A DNA stretch of 64,000 nt from Mariniphaga sp041686935. GTDB taxonomy: Bacteria > Bacteroidota > Bacteroidia > Bacteroidales > Prolixibacteraceae. The stretch's first letter is position 1. Each line of letters starts with the position of its first letter. Shown here piece by piece: positions 52,014-60,962 of the stretch. Under the pieces are notes generated by a model. The model did no database searches. It had not been told where the DNA came from and saw nothing but the letters and a program-made list of their open reading frames with translations. Position numbers and translations under genes: made by a program. Location of the stretch: assembly GCA_041686935.1 (NCBI GenBank), contig JAWLCW010000002.1, forward strand, positions 1 to 64,000. Reading direction: 5' to 3'.

Positions 52014-53387
52014 ATGATGAAACGCAGAATTTTTATTAAAAAAGCCGGAATTGCAGCATCTGCAATTATTTCAGTACCCACCATCATTCCCGCTGCCTGT
52101 GTGGGTAAAGGCGGACAAACAGCGCCTTCAGATAAAATTAATCTGGCTTTTATCGGCGCCGGGAATCAGGCAGGTAATGATGTCATGGATTTTCTGGCCG
52201 ACGACCGGGTGGTGGTCACCCTAATTTGCGATGTGAACAAAAAAAGCGCAGGCTACTGGGACGGACGTGTGGCCGGACGTGAATACATCCGCGATGTGGT
52301 AAATGGTTACTACAGCAAAAAATACGATCGCCGTTACCGCGTCTGCACCGATGAGGAGGATTTTCGCGAAGTGATCGCCCGGAAAGACATCGATGCCGTG
52401 GAAATTGCCACTCCCGACCACTGGCACGCCATTCCGGTTTTGATGGCAGCAGCAGCCAAAAAAGACATTTACTGCCAGAAACCCCTTTCACTCACCATTG
52501 CCGAAGGCCGTGCCATGAGCGATGCCGTAAAACATCATAATATTGTTTTTCAAACAGGTAGCCAGCAGCGTTCCAATTCCAATTTCAGACGAATCTGTGA
52601 ATTGGTTCGAAATGGACGGATTGGCAAGCTTAAAACGGTGATTTGCGGTCTGCCGGCAGGAACACCCGATTTTGGGCAGAAAGCTCATCTGACAGAAATA
52701 GAACCGGTTCCCGAAGGATTTAATTACGACCTCTGGCTTGGTCCGGCGCCTTTTGTCCAATACGCTCCCTGCCGCACACACGTCAATTTCCGTTGGATAC
52801 TCGATTATTCCGGAGGCCAGTTGACCGACTGGGGCGGACATCACCCCGATATTGCCCACTGGGGAATGGACACCGAACTCACCGGGCCGGTGAAAATACA
52901 GAATGCAAAATCAACCTGGGCCGACCATCCGCATTACAACACGGCTACCGATTTTTATTTTGAATGTCTTTATGAAAACGGGGTGGAGATGATTGTGAAA
53001 AGCGGTGAAGATTTTGGCGTGACATTTATCGGCACAGAAGGAAAACTCTGGTCAAGCAGGGAAAAACATACAGTAGAGCCAGAGTCGCTGAAAGATGCAG
53101 TTTTTGGCCCCAATGAAATTCAGCTTTACAAAAGCGATAACCATTTTCGGAATTTTATCGACTGTGTAATTTCGCGCGAAGAACCTATTGCCCCTGTTGA
53201 AGTGGCACATCGTTCTATTACCATTGCCCATCTGGGAAATATTGCCATGATGTTGGAAAAGGATTTGGAATGGGACCCGGTTACAGAAAGGGTGACAAAT
53301 GTTCCGGAAGCAAACGAAATGTTTTCGCGACCTGTGAGGGAGCCCTGGGATGCGGTTTACAGGGAGTATCAAATTAAAAATCCATGA
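52014..53387 (+). CDS. Gfo/Idh/MocA family oxidoreductase with Tat-like leader
   Basis: 457 aa from the preferred start; a reading from 51957 adds 19 unlikely residues. MMKRRIFIKKAGIAASAIIS has a twin-arginine motif and a hydrophobic stretch. NLAFIGAGNQAGNDVMDFL begins the nucleotide fold; DHWHAIPVLMAAAAKKDIYC precedes a variant of the EKP motif (CQKPLSLT, Glu replaced by Gln), and GGHHPDIAHWGMD is conserved. The Glu-to-Gln change at EKP may alter catalysis. It starts the enzyme part of the polysaccharide locus and overlaps the metallophosphoesterase gene by 4 nt. Confidence 0.88.
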   Translation: MMKRRIFIKKAGIAASAIISVPTIIPAACVGKGGQTAPSDKINLAFIGAGNQAGNDVMDFLADDRVVVTLICDVNKKSAGYWDGRVAGREYIRDVVNGYYSKKYDRRYRVCTDEEDFREVIARKDIDAVEIATPDHWHAIPVLMAAAAKKDIYCQKPLSLTIAEGRAMSDAVKHHNIVFQTGSQQRSNSNFRRICELVRNGRIGKLKTVICGLPAGTPDFGQKAHLTEIEPVPEGFNYDLWLGPAPFVQYAPCRTHVNFRWILDYSGGQLTDWGGHHPDIAHWGMDTELTGPVKIQNAKSTWADHPHYNTATDFYFECLYENGVEMIVKSGEDFGVTFIGTEGKLWSSREKHTVEPESLKDAVFGPNEIQLYKSDNHFRNFIDCVISREEPIAPVEVAHRSITIAHLGNIAMMLEKDLEWDPVTERVTNVPEANEMFSRPVREPWDAVYREYQIKNP

Positions 53388-55615
53388 AAAGAAGGAAATT
53401 TATACAAAATCTCGGTCTTGGCGTGGCACCGGTGGTTGCTCAGCCATTGATGAGCGCAGCCGGACCTGAACAGAATTTTCCGAAATTCAAATACCGTCAG
53501 CCGGAAACATTGCAGGAAGCTGTGACCAAAGAAAGCCAAATTATTGTGCGCCTGGAATTTCATTCGGACGACCGGTACGGGCAGCAGCTCAAACCGGAAA
53601 TCAGCATCGAAAATGGAAATATTCTGCAAACCAAATCGTATTTTTTTGAACAAGGAGAAGACCATTTTACCGGAAGTATAGAAGCCCCAATCATTTCCAC
53701 CGCACTTGGCGATGTGGATGTGCTGGTGCTGTGGCTCGATCGGTTTGAGGGAAAAACGGCGATTACCGTGATTGACCAGGCTGGTGTTTTTGCATTCAGC
53801 CTGTCTGAAATATTAGAAAAACAGGAGGTGAAAGGACAGATTGGCAAAGCACAGGTGAAAGCCAATTTTCTGCTCGATAAAGAAATAGGGGAACTCAATC
53901 CGGCTGATGTGGGAATAAAAATCCCTGGCGATGATTTCACATTCATCATTATGGCCGACACACAGGGCGGCGATGCTTCCAATCCCGAAGACAACCTTTG
54001 CCGCATGAAGATTCACAATGCGTTTATTGAAGAGAGCATCCGGCTGACCAACAACCTGAAAGCAAAACCGACTTTCTGCCTCATGCTTGGCGACATTGTT
54101 GACCACCAGGGCGAGGAACACCATTTTGCGCAAATGGCGCATTTTTTCGAAAGACTGAAAATGCCGGTGCTATATGAAATGGGCAATCACGAATCGCGCT
54201 ACCAGACTTCTTTTGAACCGGGATACAACCTGAGCGGGTTTAATAACTATTTTGCCGCCCAAAAAGCCATTAACGGCATGGAACTACTACTTTACTCATT
54301 CAATCTCGGCAAGTGGCATTTTGTGGTATGGCCCGACCCACTCCGCCAGATGTTCTGGGAAAACCACCCCCATTATTTCGACTGGCTGGAGCGCGACCTG
54401 GAAAATCATAAAGATAGGCCAACGATTTTCCTGCAACACATTCCCATGCATCCTGTCGGCATCAATCCGCTGGTAAATTACTGCGAAACGGCTTATGTAA
54501 AAAGTCTGCTTTTCGACATTCTTACCAAACACGGGAATGTAAAAACTATATTCAGCGGACATGTGCACATTCCGGTAAAATCGTCGCTGAAAACGGCTGT
54601 TTCAGTCCGGGGTATTAACTGCATCAACCTGCCGGCTGCCGGTTATCGTCCCCGCGCATTTGGTGAAGAAGATTTTTACGGTGGTCCGGCGCAGGGAATT
54701 TGTATAGTGGATGTAAAAGGTGATAAAATATCAGCTACCTATAAAACCGTAACCCTCGAGGAATTTCCGTATCCTGAAAAACTTCCAGTCTTCGATTCGG
54801 AAAAATACCCGCTCTGGTTTGGTAACAAATGGGAACTGCCTGCCAACAGGCAATTTATAAACGGAAATTTTGCAGACGATTTATCCGGTTGGGGACGCCG
54901 GTTTGTGTATCATGAAGACGAAAACCCATCCAATATTTGTGAAGTCAGAAAACCGGACGGAGTTCCTGCTCTTTACCTGAAAACCAAAAAACGGGGCTTT
55001 CACAAACCGGGGCAGGACCGGTTGCCACAGGATATCAATCGTATTTTTCAGGCTGTTGAACTTGAACGGGGTAAAAATCCTTTTATTCAGTTTGAATATT
55101 TTCTCGACGGGAAATACTGCGATTTCAGCGGGTTTAACGGTTTGTACATCTGGGTGGAAGGATATCGAAAATCGACTCGTCTTTTGAACCTGCTCTATTT
55201 TGCAAACAAAGCCTGGGTGAACCTGGGCAGCACCTATAGCCGCTCAGACGGAGCGGGACCGTTCATTTTCAGCCTTGACAATAAAACCGATGTTTGGCAT
55301 AAGGTAAGGTTGAATATTAAAAGCGATTTCGAAAACAATACCGGAGGATTTAAATTTTTTGATCCGGAATCCGACCGCCTGGTGGTAAGCGCCGGCATCT
55401 GGAACATCAACGATGGCAGGGAACAGCCTTTTGCCGCATTTCTGCGAAATTTCAGCGTTGGGTACAACCTGAGTTCTGTCAGTCAGATTGATGGTAAAAA
55501 GATAGAGTCCATGCCTGATGAACAGCGGTGGTGGCGTGGAAAACTGATGCCCTCGGGCAATGTGGCCGGCGAACACCATTACCATGTTGAAGGATGGAAT
55601 GAATTGAAATACTGA
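53384..55615 (+). CDS. Tat-exported metallophosphoesterase with C-terminal beta domain
   Basis: 743 aa. The leader MKRRKFIQNLGLGVAPVVAQ is Tat-like. Calcineurin-type metal motifs lie at FIIMADTQGGD, LMLGDIVDHQGE, YEMGNHESR and FSGHVHIPV (about residues 190-400). The N-terminal ~170 residues are beta-rich, and residues ~490-735 look like a carbohydrate-binding beta-sandwich (FEYFLDGKYCDFSGFNGLYI). It could remove phosphate, or act as a phosphodiesterase, on a glycan fragment. The first four bases overlap the end of the oxidoreductase gene (ATGA). Confidence 0.87.
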   Translation: MKRRKFIQNLGLGVAPVVAQPLMSAAGPEQNFPKFKYRQPETLQEAVTKESQIIVRLEFHSDDRYGQQLKPEISIENGNILQTKSYFFEQGEDHFTGSIEAPIISTALGDVDVLVLWLDRFEGKTAITVIDQAGVFAFSLSEILEKQEVKGQIGKAQVKANFLLDKEIGELNPADVGIKIPGDDFTFIIMADTQGGDASNPEDNLCRMKIHNAFIEESIRLTNNLKAKPTFCLMLGDIVDHQGEEHHFAQMAHFFERLKMPVLYEMGNHESRYQTSFEPGYNLSGFNNYFAAQKAINGMELLLYSFNLGKWHFVVWPDPLRQMFWENHPHYFDWLERDLENHKDRPTIFLQHIPMHPVGINPLVNYCETAYVKSLLFDILTKHGNVKTIFSGHVHIPVKSSLKTAVSVRGINCINLPAAGYRPRAFGEEDFYGGPAQGICIVDVKGDKISATYKTVTLEEFPYPEKLPVFDSEKYPLWFGNKWELPANRQFINGNFADDLSGWGRRFVYHEDENPSNICEVRKPDGVPALYLKTKKRGFHKPGQDRLPQDINRIFQAVELERGKNPFIQFEYFLDGKYCDFSGFNGLYIWVEGYRKSTRLLNLLYFANKAWVNLGSTYSRSDGAGPFIFSLDNKTDVWHKVRLNIKSDFENNTGGFKFFDPESDRLVVSAGIWNINDGREQPFAAFLRNFSVGYNLSSVSQIDGKKIESMPDEQRWWRGKLMPSGNVAGEHHYHVEGWNELKY

Positions 55616-55627
55616 AAAAAAACAACA

Positions 55628-58015
55628 ATGAAACGAATCCTTTGGTTTCTTTTTTTTATCCCTCAATTATTGGGGGCTGTTCAACCTCAGAAATGGACCG
55701 CACACTGGATAATGCATCCGCAAGTGGAACCTCAGTCTCATGCCGCGGTTTTATTTCGCAAAAATTTTGAACTGGGGGAAAAACCGGGTCGTTTTATTAT
55801 TCATATTTCGGCCGACAATCATTACCGGCTTTTTGTAAACGGGAAATATGTGTTGCGTGGTCCGGCAAGAGGAGATTTGGCTCATTGGTTCTACGAAACC
55901 GTTGATATTGCTGAGTACCTTATGCCTGGTAAAAATGTAGTTGCTGTAGAAGTGATAAACTGGGGGCCAAAACGTTCCTTTTCATTTATTTCCCAAATGA
56001 CATCCTTTATCCTTCAGGGAAACTCGGAAATTGAGAATGTTGTGAACACACATGGAGGCAGTTGGAAATGTTTGCACAACCAGGCTTTTTATCCGAAAAT
56101 TATTGACTGGATGTTTGACCGAAGCACCATTGATTTTGGATTGTATGTCGGAAATCCAACGGACAGCATAAACGGAAATCAATATCCCTGGGGATGGGAA
56201 ACTACGGATTACAATGATTCAGCATGGTTGCCTGCCAAATGGGCCGATGTTGCAGGCAGTCGCGGCACCCAACACGCCGGCGGAATCCTCTATTCTGGTG
56301 GAAAACTTCTGGTTCCCAGACAGGTTCCGGTTTTAAAAGAAACGCCCATGAAATTTCAAACCATACGGAGAGTTGAGGGAATTGAAAAGGATGAAGGATT
56401 TATACACGGTACAAAACCGCTTGTTATTCCGCCCAATAGCAAGTCAAGTATCCTTATCGACAATGAAATACTCACTATGGGCTACCCGGAAATGCTGGTC
56501 AGTGGTGGGAGAAATGCGAAAATTCAGGCCATGTATGCCGAAAATCTGATTATAGAAAACAAGGCGCCAAAGGGAAACCGAAACGAAATTGATGGAAAAT
56601 ATATGGTTGGGCTGAAAGATGTGTTTATTCCGGACGGCGGGAAAAACCGGTTGTTCAAACCAAGTTATATCCGCACATTCAGATACATTCAGCTTGATAT
56701 TGAAACCGAAGATGAAGCATTAACCCTTGAAAAATATTATCATGTGGAATGCCGGGCACCGCTGGATTTAAAAGCGGAATTCAGTGCAGGGAATGAGTTG
56801 ACCGACTGGATTATGAATGCCGGATGGCGGTCGGTTTCGTTGTGTGCCCAGGATTATTTATTGTCGGATGCCTACTACGAGCAGATGCAATACACCGGCG
56901 ATTCGCGTGTGCATAACCTGACACTTTTCACCCTTTCCGGCGATGACCGGCTTACCCGGAACGCACTGGTACAGTTCGATCAGTCACGCATCCCTGAAGG
57001 GTTGACCTTCGCCTGTTATCCCAACGCTTTTCACCTCATTATTCCTTCCTATTCTCTTATGTGGATTGACCAGGTACACGATTACATGATGTGGAAGGAT
57101 GACAGGGAGTTTATTTCGCAGTTTGAACTGGGTATTCAGAATGTATTGTTTTGGTTTGAACAGAAAATGTTGCCCAACAATTTGATGGGAAAAATGGAAT
57201 GGTGGGGTGCCCTGGCCTGGCCGCGACATTACAAAAACGGTGAATCGCCAACCATTTACGAGGGAAATAATACGCTCTATTCCCTGCAATATGCCTACAC
57301 ATCGCGCCATGCCGCCAATATTTTCGAATTTCTTGGAAAAACGGAACAGGCCGGGAATTATAGGAACCGGGCCGGTGAAATCAGCCGGGCAGTGAACCGG
57401 TTATGCAAAAATGAAGATGGGTTTTTCACCGAATCTCCGGAAAGTAAACAAATCAGCCAGATTACCAATGTGTTGGCCATTTTGGCAGAAGCTGTTACCG
57501 GTGAGGAGGCGCGGCAACTCATGAAAAAATTGCTTGAACCGAAAGACTGGTTCGGGCAGGTTGATTTGTTTCTGCATTTGTATTTTTTCGAAGCGATGAA
57601 TAAAACCGGCTTGCAGGAATATTTTATTTCAGAACTTTCGGAGTGGCAACTGATGAAAGACCGCGGAATGACAACATTTGCCGAAGTACCACTTGAATGG
57701 GGTGAAGAAAACCAGCGCTCAGAATGTCATCCATGGAGCAGCTCACCCAACTACTATTTCTTTCGGACTGTTTGCGGAATTACACCCGTTGAAGCCGGGC
57801 ACAGGAATGTTGAAATTGCGCCCAATTTCGGGGAACTCGACCGGATTCATGCAGTTTATCCGCACCATCTGGGAAACATTGAGTTTGAAATAAAGAAAAA
57901 CGGGTCCAATATTGAAGGGGAAATTACTATTCCTGAAAAAATTGATGCAACACTTGTCTGGCAGGGAAAAAAATTTAACCTGAAAACCGGAATAAACAAA
58001 ATTCATGAATTGTAG
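55628..58015 (+). CDS. GH78-like alpha-L-rhamnosidase
   Basis: 795 aa with a signal peptide (MKRILWFLFFIPQLLGAVQP). An N-terminal beta domain (WTAHWIMHP; ISADNHYRLFVNGKYVLRGP) is followed by the alpha/alpha-barrel. The GH78 acid region reads SDAYYEQMQYTGDSR: Glu and Asp keep the 7-residue spacing of ExxxxxxD, although the Asp five before Glu is Ser. A probable base Glu is in QRSECHPWSSSPNYY. It likely removes terminal alpha-rhamnose in the periplasm. It starts 12 nt after the phosphoesterase gene. Confidence 0.85.
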   Translation: MKRILWFLFFIPQLLGAVQPQKWTAHWIMHPQVEPQSHAAVLFRKNFELGEKPGRFIIHISADNHYRLFVNGKYVLRGPARGDLAHWFYETVDIAEYLMPGKNVVAVEVINWGPKRSFSFISQMTSFILQGNSEIENVVNTHGGSWKCLHNQAFYPKIIDWMFDRSTIDFGLYVGNPTDSINGNQYPWGWETTDYNDSAWLPAKWADVAGSRGTQHAGGILYSGGKLLVPRQVPVLKETPMKFQTIRRVEGIEKDEGFIHGTKPLVIPPNSKSSILIDNEILTMGYPEMLVSGGRNAKIQAMYAENLIIENKAPKGNRNEIDGKYMVGLKDVFIPDGGKNRLFKPSYIRTFRYIQLDIETEDEALTLEKYYHVECRAPLDLKAEFSAGNELTDWIMNAGWRSVSLCAQDYLLSDAYYEQMQYTGDSRVHNLTLFTLSGDDRLTRNALVQFDQSRIPEGLTFACYPNAFHLIIPSYSLMWIDQVHDYMMWKDDREFISQFELGIQNVLFWFEQKMLPNNLMGKMEWWGALAWPRHYKNGESPTIYEGNNTLYSLQYAYTSRHAANIFEFLGKTEQAGNYRNRAGEISRAVNRLCKNEDGFFTESPESKQISQITNVLAILAEAVTGEEARQLMKKLLEPKDWFGQVDLFLHLYFFEAMNKTGLQEYFISELSEWQLMKDRGMTTFAEVPLEWGEENQRSECHPWSSSPNYYFFRTVCGITPVEAGHRNVEIAPNFGELDRIHAVYPHHLGNIEFEIKKNGSNIEGEITIPEKIDATLVWQGKKFNLKTGINKIHEL

Positions 58016-58070
58016 AGTAAATCTCATAAAAAATGAGGTAAATTCACTAAAACCGTTAAAAACAATCGCT

Positions 58071-59597
58071 ATGAAAAATAGAATTCTCTGGCTCATCATC
58101 TTTTTTTCGGTTTTTATCAAGCTTCAGGCAAAAGAATACAATATACTTGATTTTGGAGCGATAGAAGGTCAACTTTCAACTGCAGCTATTCAAAGAGCAA
58201 TTGATGAATGTTCAGAAGCAGGAGGCGGACGGGTAATTGTCCCGGCCGGAACTTTTATTACAGGCACGGTTTATCTGAAAACCAACGTCAACCTTTATCT
58301 TGAAAATGGTTCTGTTTTGAAAGGAAGCACCAACCTGAACGATTATTCCAGGCAAGGCCGTTCCCCCGGAATAATCTATTGCGAAGATGCGATAAATGTT
58401 GCTATTTCGGGAACAGGAACTATAGATGGCAGCGGCGACAGTTTTTATGATTTTTCGAAAAATCATATTTACGAGGAATTCGATAAAAGCCGCACCCGCC
58501 AAAAGGAAAACTATATGCCGGAAGGTGAGTTTTTTACCGATGGGCCTGTAAAACGAACCCGGGCTCCTGGCATGACCATTGTGTTTTTTCACTGCACCAA
58601 TGTTTCAGTTACAGGCATTACCATCAAAGACACGCCCATTTGGGCAACCCGTTTTGGTTTCTGCGACGGTGTTTTGATAGACGGAATTACCATAAAAAAC
58701 AATCCGCTTGTTCCCAACAGCGACGGAATTCATTGCACCATTTCGCGAAATATCCGCATTTCAAACTGTAATATTTCAGCAGGTGATGATGCTATTGTAC
58801 TTACCGGTTTCCCAAAAGATGAGGAAACACCCGGGCTGAATACAACAGAACAGAAGCCATTCAAATACGGCAATAAAACTATTTATGGCGAAAACATGAC
58901 GGTAACCAATTGCGTGTTGAAATCAAGCTCGGCGGGAATTCGCATTGGTTATGGGCAACACCCCATTCGTCGTTGCACCTTTTCAAACATTATAATCCAC
59001 GATTCAAACCGCGGAATTGGCATTTTTGCCCACGATGCAAGTAACATTGAAGACCTGATTTTTTCCGACATCATTATTGAAACACGGCTTTATAACGAAC
59101 AGTGGTGGGGCAATGGCGAACCCATTCATCTGTCATCCGTTTCCAGATTCGAAGGACACACATCCGGGCAAATTAAAAATGTGCAGTTTAATAATATCAA
59201 CGCCATTGGCGAACATGGAATTCTGATTTACGGACAAAAGGAAAGCCCGATGGAAAGTATTCAGTTCAACGATGTGCAGCTTCGCATCCGTAAAGGAAAA
59301 GAAACGCTGAATTATGGCGGAAACTTCGATTTGCGCCCTGCCTCGCCAAAAGCTATGCAAATGTTTGAGCACGATATTCCGGGCATTTATGCACAAAATG
59401 TGAATGGATTAGCCATCCTTGATTTTAAATTATCCTGGGGACCTGGCCTGCCACCTTTTTTTAGTCACGGAATTGAATGTCTGAATGTGACAGACTTAAT
59501 TATTAACAGCTTTATCGGTGGGGGGAATCCCAATGCTCAGGAAAGTCAGAAACTGAAATTGACCAACTCAAAAATACTCACTGAATTTAATAGATGA
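58071..59597 (+). CDS. GH28 polygalacturonase family protein
   Basis: 508 aa from the preferred start, which gives a signal peptide (MKNRILWLIIFFSVFIKLQA); the longer reading from 58005 overlaps the previous gene. A right-handed beta-helix begins YNILDFGAIEGQLSTAAIQR. GH28 residues are NSDGIHCT (N-x-D), SAGDDAIVL (Asp-Asp) and SSAGIRIGYG; the usual G-H-G histidine region reads SRGIGIFAHDAS. It should hydrolyse alpha-1,4-galacturonic bonds, or rhamnogalacturonan backbone bonds given the GH78 neighbours. Confidence 0.9.
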   Translation: MKNRILWLIIFFSVFIKLQAKEYNILDFGAIEGQLSTAAIQRAIDECSEAGGGRVIVPAGTFITGTVYLKTNVNLYLENGSVLKGSTNLNDYSRQGRSPGIIYCEDAINVAISGTGTIDGSGDSFYDFSKNHIYEEFDKSRTRQKENYMPEGEFFTDGPVKRTRAPGMTIVFFHCTNVSVTGITIKDTPIWATRFGFCDGVLIDGITIKNNPLVPNSDGIHCTISRNIRISNCNISAGDDAIVLTGFPKDEETPGLNTTEQKPFKYGNKTIYGENMTVTNCVLKSSSAGIRIGYGQHPIRRCTFSNIIIHDSNRGIGIFAHDASNIEDLIFSDIIIETRLYNEQWWGNGEPIHLSSVSRFEGHTSGQIKNVQFNNINAIGEHGILIYGQKESPMESIQFNDVQLRIRKGKETLNYGGNFDLRPASPKAMQMFEHDIPGIYAQNVNGLAILDFKLSWGPGLPPFFSHGIECLNVTDLIINSFIGGGNPNAQESQKLKLTNSKILTEFNR

Positions 59598-59621
59598 CCT
59601 GTATTTAAAAATAAAAATAAA

Positions 59622-60899
59622 ATGAACAGAAGAGATTGGGTGAAAAAAACAGGAATAATTTCAGCAGGCGCGATTTTATCGGCACAATTCAGTCGCGCAG
59701 CAGAAAACAGCAGCAAGCCAAAAATTCTGCTGGTTTCGGGGTGGCAAACCGTAAATATCGGCGATATTGCGCATACTCCGGGCATGATTCATTTGCTAAA
59801 TACTTACCTGCCGGAAGCTAAAATAACCCTTTGGCCAAACGATATCAGTTTAACCGAAGAAGCCATGCTCAGGCGGAATTTTCCGTCGCTCGAAATTGTT
59901 TTTGGCAGGCTTAATGAAAAGGGTTTGCCCGATTCTGCCGAAATTGAAAAGGCTTTCAAAGACAATGATTTTATGTTGCATGGTTCCGGTCCGGGCATTG
60001 TTGGTCAACAGAAGCTGGAAGCCTGGCGCAAAATCACCGGAAAACCGTTTGGCGCTTTTGGAGTGACTGTGGAGAATATCGGGCCACAACTAAAAGATTT
60101 GCTAAATGATGCGTCCTTTATTTTTACCCGCGAAACCGCTTCGTTGAAAATGCTGGAGAATGCCGGGATAACAAAACCCGCAAAGGATTTTGCACCCGAT
60201 GCCACCTTTTTTATGCCAATCCGGAATGACGTTTCCGCCGCTAATTTCATGAAAACCCGAAAGCTTGAAGAGCGGAAGTTTATTTGTGTGGCGCCCCGGT
60301 CACGGTTCACGCCTTATCACCGCATACATGCTTACAATAACTGGAGTTTTGAAAAAATTCAGCAGGTAATTACGGACAATGAGCGCTATGCCGAAAAGGA
60401 CCACGAAAAACTCCGGCAGGTAATTGTCAGGTGGGTGTCTGAAACAGGTAACAAAGTGGTGCTTGTTCCTGAAATGCAATACCAAACCGAACTCTTTGAA
60501 CCTTTGCTTTACAATCCGCTTCCCGAAAACATAAAACCTTACGTTGAAATGCACCCCTACTGGCAACCCGATGATGCTGCCTCGCTGTATTCAAAGGCGG
60601 CGGCTGTAATCAGTATGGAATGTCATTCTCCCATCATTTCGCTGGTGAACGGTACCCCGGCAATTTATGTGCGCCAACCATCAGACACGATTAAGGGACA
60701 AATGTATTACGACCTGAAACTCGGCGGCTGGATTTTTGAAATTGAACAGACCACCGGTAGCCAAATTGCCGGACGTGTTATGGAAATTGTTGAAAATTAT
60801 GACCAGTCACTGGAAAAGGTCCGGATGCTTAATGAACGGGTGAAAACGATTTACGAAGGAAATATTACTGAACTTGAAAAATTTATATTACCGGGATAA
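59622..60899 (+). CDS. Tat-exported polysaccharide pyruvyl transferase-fold protein
   Basis: 425 aa. The leader MNRRDWVKKTGIISAGAILS has a twin-arginine motif and an Ala-rich cleavage region (FSRAAENSS). The mature part has the GT-B-like layout of the polysaccharide pyruvyl transferase family: GWQTVNIGDIAHTPGMIHLL, MLHGSGPGIVGQQ, FGAFGVTVENIGPQL, TRETASLKMLENAG and SMECHSPIISLVNGTPAIYV. Family members normally work in the cytosol with phosphoenolpyruvate as donor, so export is odd. Removal or transfer of pyruvyl groups on imported glycan is one possible role; I cannot show it from sequence. Confidence 0.85.
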   Translation: MNRRDWVKKTGIISAGAILSAQFSRAAENSSKPKILLVSGWQTVNIGDIAHTPGMIHLLNTYLPEAKITLWPNDISLTEEAMLRRNFPSLEIVFGRLNEKGLPDSAEIEKAFKDNDFMLHGSGPGIVGQQKLEAWRKITGKPFGAFGVTVENIGPQLKDLLNDASFIFTRETASLKMLENAGITKPAKDFAPDATFFMPIRNDVSAANFMKTRKLEERKFICVAPRSRFTPYHRIHAYNNWSFEKIQQVITDNERYAEKDHEKLRQVIVRWVSETGNKVVLVPEMQYQTELFEPLLYNPLPENIKPYVEMHPYWQPDDAASLYSKAAAVISMECHSPIISLVNGTPAIYVRQPSDTIKGQMYYDLKLGGWIFEIEQTTGSQIAGRVMEIVENYDQSLEKVRMLNERVKTIYEGNITELEKFILPG

Positions 60900-60962
60900 T
60901 CAAAAAAACCACCGGTTAATTCGCTAAAGTAACCAACTTAAATTTTGTTATTACAAATGGAA

